A stretch of 64,000 nt of DNA from Spirochaetales bacterium (GTDB lineage Bacteria > Spirochaetota > Spirochaetia > UBA9216): contig JAEKNX010000004.1 in the NCBI GenBank assembly GCA_016839055.1, positions 248,001 through 312,000 of the forward strand, read 5' to 3'. Under the pieces are notes generated by a model that was not told the origin of the DNA, ran no database searches, and saw nothing but the letters and a program-made list of their open reading frames with translations. The translations under genes and the position numbers were made by a program. The first letter of the stretch is position 1. The number at the start of each line of letters is the position of its first letter. This document shows, piece after piece, positions 51,852 to 61,904 of the stretch.

Positions 51852-51880
51852 TTGCGATTGTAGGATGACACTGTTACAAT
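51852..51880 (+). promoter_or_regulatory. Promoter of the PocR kinase/regulator pair, predicted leaderless
   Basis: TTGCGA (51852-51857), 17-nt spacer, TACAAT (51875-51880) with an upstream TG (extended -10), six bases, then ATG 51887. It starts 1 nt after the dhaL stop and gives the regulators expression independent of the sigma-54 promoter. Confidence 0.7.
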
Positions 51881-51886
51881 ATTTGA

Positions 51887-53932
51887 ATGAAAAATAATAA
51901 AGAATCCGATGTGGATTATTCGTTAAGTGATCTTCTTGATGTAGATCTACTGCAGCGTATTCAGGACGAGTTTGCTGAAACTTCGGAGGTTCAAAGTATA
52001 ATATACGCGTTAGATGGATCCCCGATTACAAAGGGATCCAATTTTTCAGAATACTGTAATCTTATACGAAGTACTCCTAAAGGTTTGCGGAACTGCATCA
52101 AGTCGGATGAGGCCCTCGGGCAGCGCTCATTCAATGAGACATATAAAGGTACTGCAATGCCGTGTCTCAGCGGAAGGTTGATGGACGGTATTGCTCCGAT
52201 AGTTCTCAAAGGTAAACGTATTGCCAACTGGGGTATGGGACATGTCCTTTTTGAAGAACTCGATGAAGACTGGGTCAGAGGGTATGCGAGGGATATAGGT
52301 CTGGAGGAAGATAGGTTGCTTGCGGCTTATCATAAACTCAATATCAGTACAGAAGAGCAGTTTCTGCAAAAAATAAAATATCTTACTACTTTAGGCCAGG
52401 AGATATCAGAACTCGCACTTGTTAATTATCAGCTCACACAAGAGATGGCCAGCAGAAGAAAGTCTGAGAGCAGATATAGTGCAATTATTAAAAATGCTAT
52501 TGTCGGAGTTTGTGAGATAACAAACGAAGGGAAAATAGATTACGTTAATAGTCATCTTGGTACTTTAACAGGATTTACTGAGGAAGAACTGATAGGTATC
52601 AGATTGAAAGATATACTGATATCGAAGCGGAATTTTGAATCATATTTTAATGGAATCACTGATTACGCGAACAAGCCTTTTTCAAGTATCGGGTACGATT
52701 TTACAGGTGGATTGAAACAGAAGTTCGGGGGAATTAGGCCCTGCCGTATTTGTATGACTCCCCAGATAAATCTATCAAATCAGGTTGTTAAATCCACCGC
52801 AGTAATTATCGATATGACAACAGAAAAGTTGGCTATTGATAACCTGAAGAAAAAGAATATGGAGCTTAAGGAAAGTAAAAAACAGTCTGACCTGTTTTTT
52901 GATAATAATATAAATGGATTATGTATTATAGATAAATGTTACAAATGTCTCAAAGTTAATTTTTCCTATATGAGTTTTATTGAAGAGAATGGTAAGCTGA
53001 ACTATTTCAAAAAAGATGAGATATGGGAGCCGTTTGGAAAAGAAACTATAGAGAAAATATATCATAAGGAATTAGATGAGATCGAAATAAAGAAAGAGTA
53101 TGGAATGCAGCTTTACTCCTTTAGAGCAAGCCCCTTGTTTGATTCTGAAAACAGGTTATTCAATATACTGATAACATTGACAGATATTACAGACTATCAA
53201 ATGATGATTGAAAATGCAATGTTTGCTGAGAGAATGTCCGGAGTCGGAATGGTAGCTTCCGGGATAGCGCATGATATGAAGAGTGTTTTTTCCATTCTCG
53301 GTAATTCAAATATGACTATGAAAAGTATCTGCGCTGATATTGAGAACAGCGACAGAAAAGAGAAAATTCTCCGGACGTTGAAGACTCAGGAGCATGGGCT
53401 TCAGAACGGCCGGAAACTTCTGACTCAGATATTGTCATACGCGGGTCAAACAAAAGAACAGATCGAAAGTTTTAATTTAAAGGAATCTGTTGAAAAGATA
53501 ATCAGGATTTTTAACAGTGAAATTATGAATAAGAATGCCGCAGCGGTTGTTGATGTTCGGGAAAACATAATGATTGAGGGGAATAGTGCTAAGTTCAGTC
53601 AAATATTTATGAATCTCACAGCAAATGCCCTTGATGCAATTGAAAATAACGGTGCTATCAGGATTACTGAATCCTGCAGTAATGGACATTTTTTAATGGT
53701 TTTTGAAGACTCAGGAGGAGGCATATCATCCGAAGATCTGGGTTTTGTTTTCAAGGCTTTTTTCACTACTAAAGAAAAAGGAACCGGGCTTGGTTTGTTT
53801 TCTGTTAAGAATATTATCGAAGAGATGGGAGGATTGATCGAAGTCGAATCGGATGCCGGTGTAAGTACAAAGTTTATTATCAGAATAAGCGACAGTGATA
53901 AGCTTCAGGTCAGGGTAAAAAAGAATGAATAA
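51887..53932 (+). CDS. PocR-domain sensor histidine kinase
   Basis: 681 residues, no membrane span. Order: PocR ligand-binding domain (about 10-180; LSDLLDVDLLQRIQDEFAET, CNLIRSTPKGLRNC), PAS domain (about 200-315), a second PAS-like segment (330-435), a dimerisation helix with phospho-acceptor His in ASGIAHDMKS, and an HATPase domain (NLTANALDAIE, FEDSGGGISSED, GTGLGLFSVKN). PocR domains sense short polyols such as propanediol or glycerol, which fits the DhaKL kinase operon. Overlaps the regulator gene by 8 nt. Confidence 0.9.
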   Translation: MKNNKESDVDYSLSDLLDVDLLQRIQDEFAETSEVQSIIYALDGSPITKGSNFSEYCNLIRSTPKGLRNCIKSDEALGQRSFNETYKGTAMPCLSGRLMDGIAPIVLKGKRIANWGMGHVLFEELDEDWVRGYARDIGLEEDRLLAAYHKLNISTEEQFLQKIKYLTTLGQEISELALVNYQLTQEMASRRKSESRYSAIIKNAIVGVCEITNEGKIDYVNSHLGTLTGFTEEELIGIRLKDILISKRNFESYFNGITDYANKPFSSIGYDFTGGLKQKFGGIRPCRICMTPQINLSNQVVKSTAVIIDMTTEKLAIDNLKKKNMELKESKKQSDLFFDNNINGLCIIDKCYKCLKVNFSYMSFIEENGKLNYFKKDEIWEPFGKETIEKIYHKELDEIEIKKEYGMQLYSFRASPLFDSENRLFNILITLTDITDYQMMIENAMFAERMSGVGMVASGIAHDMKSVFSILGNSNMTMKSICADIENSDRKEKILRTLKTQEHGLQNGRKLLTQILSYAGQTKEQIESFNLKESVEKIIRIFNSEIMNKNAAAVVDVRENIMIEGNSAKFSQIFMNLTANALDAIENNGAIRITESCSNGHFLMVFEDSGGGISSEDLGFVFKAFFTTKEKGTGLGLFSVKNIIEEMGGLIEVESDAGVSTKFIIRISDSDKLQVRVKKNE

Positions 53933-55292
53933 AGCAAGCCTCATGATTGTTGATAATGAAGAACTGGTCCTACAAAGCCTTGTCGATATGCTGGAAACTC
54001 AAGGCTATTCTGTTGCTCCTTTTTTGTCAGCAGAAGAAGCGTTAAATTGTCTTAATGAAGGCCGGAAACATTTTGATATTATTCTCACAGACATCAATAT
54101 GCCGGAAATGGACGGTTATCATTTAATAGGAGAAGTCAAAAAATCGTGTTTTTCTGATATAAAGATTATTGTTCTGACGGGTTTCGGGTCAATAGACAGT
54201 GCTATAAAAGCTGTAAAACTTGGTGCTGATTCCTACTGTCAAAAAGAGCAGGATCCTGAACTTCTACTGTTTGAAATAAATAAGCTTGTCGAACAAATTA
54301 AAATGCAGGAAGATTTAAATGCGCTTCAGAAAGAAGCCGGGAATAACCTTCTCTATTTATTCGACTCCTCCGATCCTGAAACCAGAAAAGTTTATGAAAT
54401 GGCGAAACAAATCGCATCAAAAGATGTAAATATTTTGATAACCGGAGAGAGCGGTACCGGCAAGGAAATTATCTCCCGCTTTATTTATAATAATAGTGGA
54501 TTAAATGGGCGTTTTGTTTCCATGAACTGCAGCGCAATTCCCGATTCTCTGTTTGAGAGTGAGATGTTCGGTCATGTCAAAGGGGCTTTCACAGGTGCTC
54601 ATAAAGATGTGTCGGGTTTTTTCAAGCAGGCTGAAGGCGGTGTTCTGCTTCTTGATGAAATTGGTGAGCTTGTCCCGATGAATCAGGCAAAGCTTTTAAA
54701 AGTAATAGAAGAACACTATTATTATCCGGTAGGCTCTTCTGAGAGACAGGAAACAAACTGTAGAATTATTGCGGCGACAAACCAGAACCTTCAAAAAAAA
54801 ATTGAAGAAGGGAGTTTCAGAACCGACTTTTATTACAGGCTGAATACAGTTACATTAAAGCTGCCACCTCTGAGAGAGCGTAGAGGTGATATAATGCAGC
54901 TTGCCTGGATTTTTATAAAACAGTTCGCACGTAAGTATCAATCCGATATAGAAGGCATAAGTGAAGATGGAGAAAAAGTGTTGATATCTTATGATTGGCC
55001 GGGCAATATCAGGCAGTTAAGACAGACCGTCGAGCGATGTGTCTTATTTGCGTCAGGAAAAATAATCAGTGCTGAGCTGGTAAAGAAGAATATTACAGAA
55101 AATTCCAGGGGACATTTTTCTGATATAGACGGGAGTTCCTCCTCTTTGTTTCGGGATGCAAAATATAAATTTGAAAAGAAATATTTCACCAAGATTCTTG
55201 AATCGACCAGTTATAATATAAATGAAGCGGCTGCTCTTTCCGGGATGAATCGAACTTATATTTATAAAAAACTGAAAGAACTTAGTCTGTAA
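53925..55292 (+). CDS. Sigma-54-dependent response regulator (NtrC type)
   Basis: 455 residues: receiver (Asp in IILTDINMPEMDG), central AAA+ with GESGTGKE and the sigma-54 contact loop GAFTGA, and a Fis-type HTH at the end (NEAAALSGMNRTYIYKKLKEL). It should activate the sigma-54 promoter at 44593-44608 when phosphorylated by the PocR kinase. The receiver Lys position reads CQKEQD instead of the usual V-K-P. Confidence 0.93.
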   Translation: MNKASLMIVDNEELVLQSLVDMLETQGYSVAPFLSAEEALNCLNEGRKHFDIILTDINMPEMDGYHLIGEVKKSCFSDIKIIVLTGFGSIDSAIKAVKLGADSYCQKEQDPELLLFEINKLVEQIKMQEDLNALQKEAGNNLLYLFDSSDPETRKVYEMAKQIASKDVNILITGESGTGKEIISRFIYNNSGLNGRFVSMNCSAIPDSLFESEMFGHVKGAFTGAHKDVSGFFKQAEGGVLLLDEIGELVPMNQAKLLKVIEEHYYYPVGSSERQETNCRIIAATNQNLQKKIEEGSFRTDFYYRLNTVTLKLPPLRERRGDIMQLAWIFIKQFARKYQSDIEGISEDGEKVLISYDWPGNIRQLRQTVERCVLFASGKIISAELVKKNITENSRGHFSDIDGSSSSLFRDAKYKFEKKYFTKILESTSYNINEAAALSGMNRTYIYKKLKELSL

Positions 55293-55311
55293 TTTATGCT
55301 GTTATATAAAA

Positions 55312-55336
55312 AACTGCCCGGAATTACCGGGCAGTT
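55312..55336. terminator. Bidirectional rho-independent terminator
   Basis: AACTGCCCGG (55312-55321) / CCGGGCAGTT (55327-55336) with loop AATTA. The A-run on the left gives a T-run for minus-strand transcripts (symporter operon); on the plus strand only TGAAAA follows, so termination is stronger leftward. Confidence 0.8.
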
Positions 55337-55376
55337 GAAAACCTAAATTACATCTTGGTAAATCACCGGAGGTGAT

Positions 55377-55502
55377 TTACTCCTCTTTCTTGTTCAGTCT
55401 TGCAAGCTGGGCCTTTGCGCCCTGCAGATACCAGAAGATCAGACAAATAGGTCCGATTATAGAAATGGCACCCATTATATAACATGTTACATTCCAACCC
55501 AT
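55377..55502 (-). CDS. 41-residue membrane protein, symporter small accessory subunit
   Basis: Its ATG (55502-55500) overlaps the TAA of the symporter gene by one base (TAATG). The product has a single hydrophobic span (about residues 8-26, IMGAISIIGPICLIFWYLQG) and a charged C-terminus ending NKKEE. Short one-span partners are known next to SSS-family symporters. The coupling and composition make it a real gene despite its size. Confidence 0.75.
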   Translation of the reverse strand: MGWNVTCYIMGAISIIGPICLIFWYLQGAKAQLARLNKKEE

Positions 55503-57010
55503 TATGATACCTCCGCTACAGTTTCTTTACCGACGGCGTTTGCTATCAGATATATAACGATAACAGTCGGTACAATTATAAGTATACCATGCTCCTGCCA
55601 GAGCTCAATATTTCCAATCTTAATCAGGTAGACTTCCCATTCGTCGCTCCAGGTTCCGAAGAAGTTGGACCATATATACCATACAACCGAGAAGATAAGA
55701 CCAAATCCGGTTGCAAGGGTACCGGCAATCTTCTTAGGCGGCTTCCTGCTGAAGGCTCCGAAGTAAACAGGAACGAGGGCTACCGACAGAATAATTGTTG
55801 CCTGAAAAACCCATACTTCCATTATCCTGTCGAAGGTAAAAGCAAGTGCGATGGACAAGGCGGCTGAAACTAGCATACCAAGCTTGGTCATCCTCTCTAT
55901 CTGATCTGATGTTGCATCGGGTTTAAATACATTTTTATAGATATCGTAACCGATGACACCTCCTGCAACAAGGAAGTATGAGTCGGCGGTAGACATAGCG
56001 GCTGCAAGAACTCCAGCGAGAAATATCCCAACGAGTCCGACCGGCAGATACTGCCCGACTATAGCAAAGAGTGCTTGATTTGCCTCAACCTCAGGAATAA
56101 TTCCAAGACCGATTGCCGCAGCTCCGAGAATGCCGAGGAAGGTAACACACCAGTCAAACGACAGCCACATTGGAACACCGGCGGCAAATGCTTTCTGTAT
56201 TTCCTTGGGCCCGGCTGACGCGAATACTCTTTGAAAAAATGCAGGCTCTGCGAGTACCGCGAGAGATGTTACTCCGTATGACACAAGCGTCCACGGGCTC
56301 AAGTATCCCGCCCCGGCACTGAAGAAGTAACTCGCGTCCTCCTCGCTTCCGGTCCAGGCAACAAGACCTTCGAAGACACCGTCGTAACCGCCGATAGCCT
56401 TCCATGCCACGATGAGGGCGATTCCGACCGTTATCATCATCGAGATGAACTGAATAAAGTCGGTCATGGTTACCGCCCACAGACCGCCTGTCCAGGTGTA
56501 AACCAGGACGAGAACAGCTCCAATAATTACTCCCATCCAGATAGGCATACCGGTGATAAGATTCAGGATGAATCCGATTCCCATCATTTCCATAGTGTTG
56601 GTTGAATAAAGAAATGATGCGATAGAAGTGAAGATCCCGGCAGGTTTTCCGTATTTACGGAATGCAATATCCTGCATTGTGGTTCCGTCTGGAAACATTT
56701 CTTTAAACTTCGGTGCAAGGACAGCCATGACTACGTAAAGCGCTGTATAGGGCAGCGAATACGCAAAGAAGGCTGATATTCCTTCATAGAACCCTACTTC
56801 AGAGGTTCCGAAAAGAGTATCGAGACCATAAAAGGTTGATACCAAGGTTCCCACCAACAGCGGCGCGGTAAGGGAGCGTCCGGCCATGAAGTAATCATCA
56901 AAGCCCTGCTTCTTTTTCGAGAAATAAAACCCGACAAAGAGCATGAAGGCGACGTAAAGCACTACGATAGCCCAGTCAATTACATGTAATTGAACTACAA
57001 TTTCTTCCAT
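55502..57010 (-). CDS. Sodium:solute symporter (SSS family)
   Basis: 502-residue membrane protein with about 13 spans. YFMAGRSLTAPLLVGTLVSTFYG and the conserved AAMSTADSYFLVAGGVIGYDIY match the SSS family (PutP, PanF and relatives). Substrate cannot be read from sequence. GAGGAGG precedes ATG 57010. It forms an operon with the 41-residue downstream gene. Confidence 0.9.
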   Translation of the reverse strand: MEEIVVQLHVIDWAIVVLYVAFMLFVGFYFSKKKQGFDDYFMAGRSLTAPLLVGTLVSTFYGLDTLFGTSEVGFYEGISAFFAYSLPYTALYVVMAVLAPKFKEMFPDGTTMQDIAFRKYGKPAGIFTSIASFLYSTNTMEMMGIGFILNLITGMPIWMGVIIGAVLVLVYTWTGGLWAVTMTDFIQFISMMITVGIALIVAWKAIGGYDGVFEGLVAWTGSEEDASYFFSAGAGYLSPWTLVSYGVTSLAVLAEPAFFQRVFASAGPKEIQKAFAAGVPMWLSFDWCVTFLGILGAAAIGLGIIPEVEANQALFAIVGQYLPVGLVGIFLAGVLAAAMSTADSYFLVAGGVIGYDIYKNVFKPDATSDQIERMTKLGMLVSAALSIALAFTFDRIMEVWVFQATIILSVALVPVYFGAFSRKPPKKIAGTLATGFGLIFSVVWYIWSNFFGTWSDEWEVYLIKIGNIELWQEHGILIIVPTVIVIYLIANAVGKETVAEVS

Positions 57011-57187
57011 ACGTTTTTAATCCTCCTCTAACTTTAGATTAATTTTACCATTGATTGCTTGGTAAAACAAATTATTATTTTATTAAGACCTTCCAAATTG
57101 CTGAAAAATTGTTTACACTGCCGCCATTCTGAAAATTTGAAATTTAAAATGTAACTAATAATATTCTTTTAAGGCGGTTTCTGTGAT

Positions 57188-59065
57188 ATGACAATAAAAA
57201 GAAAACTATTTATGGTAGTTTTTGGTGAACTGGCTCTGTTCCTTGCAGCTATAGCGGTGATTGTGATCTCCTTTTTACCGGTTTTAACAATTAATAAAGA
57301 AACTGATCAACTCAAAGCTCTTGGTGAACAGGTTCAGCTCATGCGCGTTGAGATGAATCTTCTGTTTTCCGCCCCTCTTAGTATTCAGCAGACAACAATT
57401 AAAGCTGAAAAGACAGAACTCAGCGCCCTTTTTGATACTATAGAACAGCAGAAAATGCTTAAGAATCTTAATTTAAAGACTGAACGTTCGATGGAATCCA
57501 TCCTTCTTCTTGAAGACTTATTTGAAGAGCGCTGGATAGCATTAGATTCACTTCTTGAGGAAGTTATAATAGACGCTAAAACAAAATTGTTTTCCGGCAC
57601 AGTCCCTCTTCTTCAGTTCTATAAAACCAGTATGCTTCGTAGGTATGAAGATTATGACGATATCATGATGAGGGTTGGGAAGCTTGAAACCCTTGTGGAT
57701 ATTACCGACGGCGCTTTAAGTTCGGCTCAGGATGTCATCCAGACCCAGTTTGGTTTGATTGAAAAGGAAATTAATGCGAAGTACCGTTCTCTAATAATTC
57801 GTGCATTGATAATCTTCGCGGTAATGACATTCGGTATCATCTTAATCGCGACAATCGTAGCGACACGAATGGTCAGAAGCATAATTACCCTTGAGGAGGG
57901 CGTCTCCAGACTACGTGACGGGAAGTTGACGGCGTATTTTGATGCCGACTCAAAGGATGAAATAGGGAAACTTGGAATTAATTTGAATAATTTCACCGGT
58001 GAATTATCGGCGTCCATCATGAAGATAAAGGAAGCATCAAGAAATAATTTGTTGATGAAGGATGAGCTCATCAGCGCGGCAGATGACTCGACAGTTTCCA
58101 CCTCCAGAATCTCAGCCTCGGTTGTCGATATTAGGGACGGCATTATTGATCTTGATAACAGGGTAGCCGAATCCGGGCAGGAAGTGAATACCGTCAAGAC
58201 TAAGACCGGCGAGCTTGAGATTATGCTCGAAGAGCAGATGGCAATGATCGAAGAATCCACTTCGGCTGTTACCGAGATGATTGCATCAATCGGGAACGTC
58301 AGCGAAATAACCGGAAAAAAGAAAACCGCTACAGGTGAGCTTGTGGCTACTGCCGGAATAGGCGGACAGAGGCTCAATGAGACTATTAACATAATTCAGG
58401 AGATAACTTCGAATGTCGACGATATTCGTGGAACCGCTTCTGTTATTCAGTCGGTAGCCGCCCAAACCAGTCTTCTTGCTATGAACGCAGCAATCGAGGC
58501 GGCCCATGCGGGGAAGTACGGTGCCGGATTCGCAGTTGTTGCCGAGGAAATCCGTAAACTTTCTGAAGCTTCCGGGGAAAGTTCCAAGCAGATAAGCAGC
58601 GTGCTTAAAGAAGTTGTGCTGCGCATCCAGAAGGCGGCAACCTCCGGAGAAGACACAAGAAAGGCTTTCATGAATATAAACTCTGAAGTTACGGGGGTTG
58701 CCCAGGCCCTCGATGAAATAACCGGCAGCATGCAGGAGCTCGCGGCAGGCGGACATCAGATTCTTGAGGCAATGTCAGCTCTGAGCGGATACGCTTCCAG
58801 GGTTAAGGACGGGGGTGGGGCAATGGCTGACGCTTCGGTACGTCTCGAAGAGGCTTTCCGGGCCGTTGAAAGCGTTACTACGAATGTTCTTTCCAGAGTC
58901 GCCGGAATAACAGACGGAGTTGATGAGATTATGAGCGCCGTCAGTGTAGTCTCCGGGATCAGCGGCCGGCTAAGTATTGAATCCGAGAATCTTGACGCTG
59001 AGGTTGACAGATTTTCTCTCGATAAAGATTCGATTGAGAATATTGCAGCAGATGAGGTTGTCTAG
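57188..59065 (+). CDS. Methyl-accepting chemotaxis protein
   Basis: 625 residues: an N-terminal span, a helical sensor of about 170 residues, a second span (about 200-225; [20 protein letters not shown]), HAMP domain, and a long coiled-coil signalling domain with the CheA/CheW-binding tip ([27 protein letters not shown] split here at residue 20 for length). The sensor has no PAS or Cache motif I can identify. Single gene, AAGGCGG about 10 nt before ATG. Confidence 0.9.
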   Translation: MTIKRKLFMVVFGELALFLAAIAVIVISFLPVLTINKETDQLKALGEQVQLMRVEMNLLFSAPLSIQQTTIKAEKTELSALFDTIEQQKMLKNLNLKTERSMESILLLEDLFEERWIALDSLLEEVIIDAKTKLFSGTVPLLQFYKTSMLRRYEDYDDIMMRVGKLETLVDITDGALSSAQDVIQTQFGLIEKEINAKYRSLIIRALIIFAVMTFGIILIATIVATRMVRSIITLEEGVSRLRDGKLTAYFDADSKDEIGKLGINLNNFTGELSASIMKIKEASRNNLLMKDELISAADDSTVSTSRISASVVDIRDGIIDLDNRVAESGQEVNTVKTKTGELEIMLEEQMAMIEESTSAVTEMIASIGNVSEITGKKKTATGELVATAGIGGQRLNETINIIQEITSNVDDIRGTASVIQSVAAQTSLLAMNAAIEAAHAGKYGAGFAVVAEEIRKLSEASGESSKQISSVLKEVVLRIQKAATSGEDTRKAFMNINSEVTGVAQALDEITGSMQELAAGGHQILEAMSALSGYASRVKDGGGAMADASVRLEEAFRAVESVTTNVLSRVAGITDGVDEIMSAVSVVSGISGRLSIESENLDAEVDRFSLDKDSIENIAADEVV

Positions 59066-59223
59066 GAGCTAATCACCGCATCTTTTATAAATGAATCCTC
59101 CGATTAAGGATGATAGGGGCGGGGTAGGCATAAGACTGACCGCCTGCAAAGATTGTCAGCGGCAGGATGATGACAATGATGCTCCGGTTTAAGTTAGTCT
59201 TTTATTAAACATTAGGGAGGTCT

Positions 59224-59643
59224 TTACTTCTCGTATTGTTCTATCGCCTTCCTCATTTCTGAGGGAATTATTATAGTCTCCTGCTTTTCATAGTCAAAGC
59301 CGGCAAATACCGTGGAGCAGGTTGCGTAGATGACCTCATCATCTGTACTCGATATTTTCTGGAACATCTTCAGGGATTTGTTGCCGATGCTGATAACCTT
59401 TGTCTCCACCTGGATTTTGTCATGTCTGAATACCGGCCTCATGAAGTCAGTCTGGACAGCGGCAATTATTACCGATTTTCCTCCGGTATGATAATGCTGA
59501 CCATGGATTGCCGAGAAATATCCTTCACGTCCTATATCGAAATATGACTGGTAAACGGCGTTATTCACATGCTGCTGCCCGTCTATGTCGTTGAAGCGAA
59601 TCTGAATGGGAACGATGTGTTTGAATGATTTTTCTTTGTTCAT
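59224..59643 (-). CDS. Acyl-CoA thioesterase, 4HBT/YbgC type
   Basis: 139-residue hot-dog protein with RFNDIDGQQHVNNAVYQSYF, the catalytic Asp and helix of the 4-hydroxybenzoyl-CoA/YbgC subgroup. Natural substrate unknown. No Shine-Dalgarno site; predicted leaderless. The 158 bases upstream of its stop toward the MCP gene hold no gene. Confidence 0.85.
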   Translation of the reverse strand: MNKEKSFKHIVPIQIRFNDIDGQQHVNNAVYQSYFDIGREGYFSAIHGQHYHTGGKSVIIAAVQTDFMRPVFRHDKIQVETKVISIGNKSLKMFQKISSTDDEVIYATCSTVFAGFDYEKQETIIIPSEMRKAIEQYEK

Positions 59644-59650
59644 GATAATT

Positions 59651-59678
59651 ATTATCCGGGAAGCTATGTTATTGTCAA
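59651..59678 (-). promoter_or_regulatory. Thioesterase promoter, predicted leaderless
   Basis: Minus strand: perfect TTGACA (59673-59678), 16-nt spacer, GATAAT (59651-59656), seven bases AATTATC, then ATG 59643. Confidence 0.68.
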
Positions 59679-59726
59679 GAGTTAATACCTTTTAGAGTCA
59701 GGAAAAAGACTGCTCCGCATAGTCTA

Positions 59727-61694
59727 TTAAAAGGCAGTGGATTTATCCAACACATTAATTGTTATGTGGCAGTTGGTCCCTTTGTTAGATGTGATCTCAA
59801 GCCGGCCCTGCAGCTGGCTCTCAACAATACTTCTCGTGGTCATTATCCCGAAGGTCGCTGGTTTATCGAAGCCTTCGGGAAACCCTATCCCGTCATCAGA
59901 TATATTGAGCACAATACTCTTTTCATTTTTGCGATAAAGCTGGATGAGTAGAATTCCTTTGGTTCTGTTGATAAATGCGTGTTTTAGCGCATTGGTTACA
60001 AGTTCATTGACGACAAGGCCCAGAGGAATAGCAGTATCAATAGATACGGCAATATCCTCGATTTCATAATTAATCCTGATTTTTTTCTCGCCTATCGTCT
60101 GAAATGACAGCAGCAGGCTTACCATGTCCTCAATATATTCTCTGATGTTTAAATTGGAGAGATTATTGGACTGACAAAGTTTTTCATGTACTAGTGATAT
60201 TGTCTGTATTCGTGAGTTGACACTTAGAACAAGTTTTTCAACATCCTTGTTTCTGATGAAACTTGCCTGTAGTACTAAATAAGCTGATATAAGCTGCAGA
60301 TTGTTTTTTGTCCGGTGGTATAATTCTCTAAGCAGAATTTCCTTTTCGGCAAGTGATGTCTCAATCTGCTTCTGGCTTGCCACCTCCTTTGTGATATCAC
60401 GGCATAGTGATACAACTCCGATTAGTTCTCCAATTGCTGAAGTGATTGGTGTATTTATCCATTCGCATGTGATTGTCTTTCCTTCTTTGGTTATATTGTG
60501 CTCCGAGACATAGTTCGAATATTCGTCAATTTTGTCGCCGTTAATCAGTTTGTTCCATAATATTTGCTGCTCATGGCAAAAATTATCAGGAACTGTAAAT
60601 GTTCCCTTTTTGCCTCTGACTTCATCTTTAGTATAACCGAATATCTTCTCTGCTGCCGGATTCCATTCTTTTACTCTATAGTCCAGATCCCATTGAATTA
60701 CACCTACCGGCGTTTCATTTAGGTGCAAAAGAAGCTGATATTCAGATTCCTTCTGTGCTGACTCAGCTGCTATCCTCTGTTTTATTTCCTGTTTAAGCCT
60801 TTTGATCCACATTACAAGCAGAGTTATCAGTATTGTAAAACCCGCTGTTATTTTCCAGAGCAGAGTGTAGTCAAAGCCGTGCTCATATTTAATTGGAACA
60901 CATTTGTAATATATTGACTCTCTCTCTTGTACAGAGATGGAGTCGAGCGCTTTCTGCAGAATACCGGCAAAAATAGGCCAGTCGTTTCGGACTGCCATTG
61001 CCATGCTGTTGGAATAGGGAGTCTCGCCGGCTACTTTTATATTGATTAGTTTTTGCTGAGCAATATAATATCCGCCAATCAGCATATTATCGATGTATGC
61101 AAAAACCTTATTATCGTTAAGAAGCTCAAGGGCTTCGAGTGAATTTGAAACTCTTATCAGTTTGATATCCGGATAATCGCGTGGTATCCATTCGTTAACT
61201 GCGTAATTGTCTACCACCGCAACCTCTTTGAAATCCAGTTCATGCATCGATGAAATATAGGTTACATTCGACTTTGTCATTATTGATATAGGCATCTCCA
61301 GATATGGATCTGTAAAATCCCAGAATTTAAGCCGTTCCGGGGTCACCGAAACAGCTGTAGTCATATCGATTTCATGGTTTTTGAGTCCCTCATAAGCCTG
61401 CTGCCAACTTAGCACTGAAATACGGGTGAAAGAGATTCCGAGACGCTTTTCTATCAGTTCAAGATAGTCCGCGGTTATGCCTATATTCTTGCCGGTACTA
61501 TCTGCAAACTCGACAGGAGGCCAGAGCGGATCTTGAGTAACAGTGATTACAGGATGGTTCTTCAGCCATTCTCTTTCAATATCTGTGAGTTCAACCCGGG
61601 ACTCGTCGGCATGTGTCTGAATAAGTGCGGTAAGAAACAGTAGTGTAAATGCAGCTTTTATAATTAAACTAAACTTCACTTTTTTAGTTATCAT
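59727..61694 (-). CDS. Sensor histidine kinase with solute-binding (SBP3) domain, PAS and HisKA_2
   Basis: 655 residues. Signal sequence/first span, then a periplasmic amino-acid-type solute-binding domain (TQDPLWPPVEFADSTGKNIG ... VLSWQQAYEGLKNHEIDMT), a transmembrane span near 285, PAS domain (VGVIQWDLDYRVKEWNPAAE), and a kinase core of the HisKA_2 class (ELYHRTKNNLQLISAYL). The ATG at 61694 is preferred to the TTG one codon upstream. Divergent from the kinase at 61905. No response regulator is next to it. Confidence 0.9.
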   Translation of the reverse strand: MITKKVKFSLIIKAAFTLLFLTALIQTHADESRVELTDIEREWLKNHPVITVTQDPLWPPVEFADSTGKNIGITADYLELIEKRLGISFTRISVLSWQQAYEGLKNHEIDMTTAVSVTPERLKFWDFTDPYLEMPISIMTKSNVTYISSMHELDFKEVAVVDNYAVNEWIPRDYPDIKLIRVSNSLEALELLNDNKVFAYIDNMLIGGYYIAQQKLINIKVAGETPYSNSMAMAVRNDWPIFAGILQKALDSISVQERESIYYKCVPIKYEHGFDYTLLWKITAGFTILITLLVMWIKRLKQEIKQRIAAESAQKESEYQLLLHLNETPVGVIQWDLDYRVKEWNPAAEKIFGYTKDEVRGKKGTFTVPDNFCHEQQILWNKLINGDKIDEYSNYVSEHNITKEGKTITCEWINTPITSAIGELIGVVSLCRDITKEVASQKQIETSLAEKEILLRELYHRTKNNLQLISAYLVLQASFIRNKDVEKLVLSVNSRIQTISLVHEKLCQSNNLSNLNIREYIEDMVSLLLSFQTIGEKKIRINYEIEDIAVSIDTAIPLGLVVNELVTNALKHAFINRTKGILLIQLYRKNEKSIVLNISDDGIGFPEGFDKPATFGIMTTRSIVESQLQGRLEITSNKGTNCHITINVLDKSTAF

Positions 61695-61753
61695 CAATAA
61701 TCCTGTATTATCTTATGGCATTTTATGTCTGAAAGCAACAATTTAAAACGTTC

Positions 61754-61794
61754 ATGTCAAGACTCGATAGAGGAGTCTTGACATTTTTCTTTTT
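61754..61794 (+). terminator. Orphan rho-independent terminator in a divergent spacer
   Basis: ATGTCAAGACTC (61754-61765) / GAGTCTTGACAT (61773-61784), a perfect 12-bp stem with a 7-nt loop, followed by TTTTCTTTTT. No gene reads into it on the plus strand, because the left neighbour is transcribed leftward. It may end a short RNA starting near 61718 or the leader of the next gene. Confidence 0.75.
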
Positions 61795-61869
61795 CACCTC
61801 TGTTTACTTGTCTTTTTAAAATATTCACTCTGGGTGATCCTTGTTCCGGTGTATGCGGAGAATATTTAG

Positions 61870-61898
61870 TTGCGTCCTTGTGATACTGCGTCTATTAT
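61870..61898 (+). promoter_or_regulatory. Promoter of the YesM-type kinase gene, predicted leaderless
   Basis: TTGCGT (61870-61875), 17-nt spacer, TATTAT (61893-61898), six bases ATTATCTA-type AT-rich sequence, then ATG 61905; no ribosome site. Confidence 0.65.
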
Positions 61899-61904
61899 TA
61901 TCTA

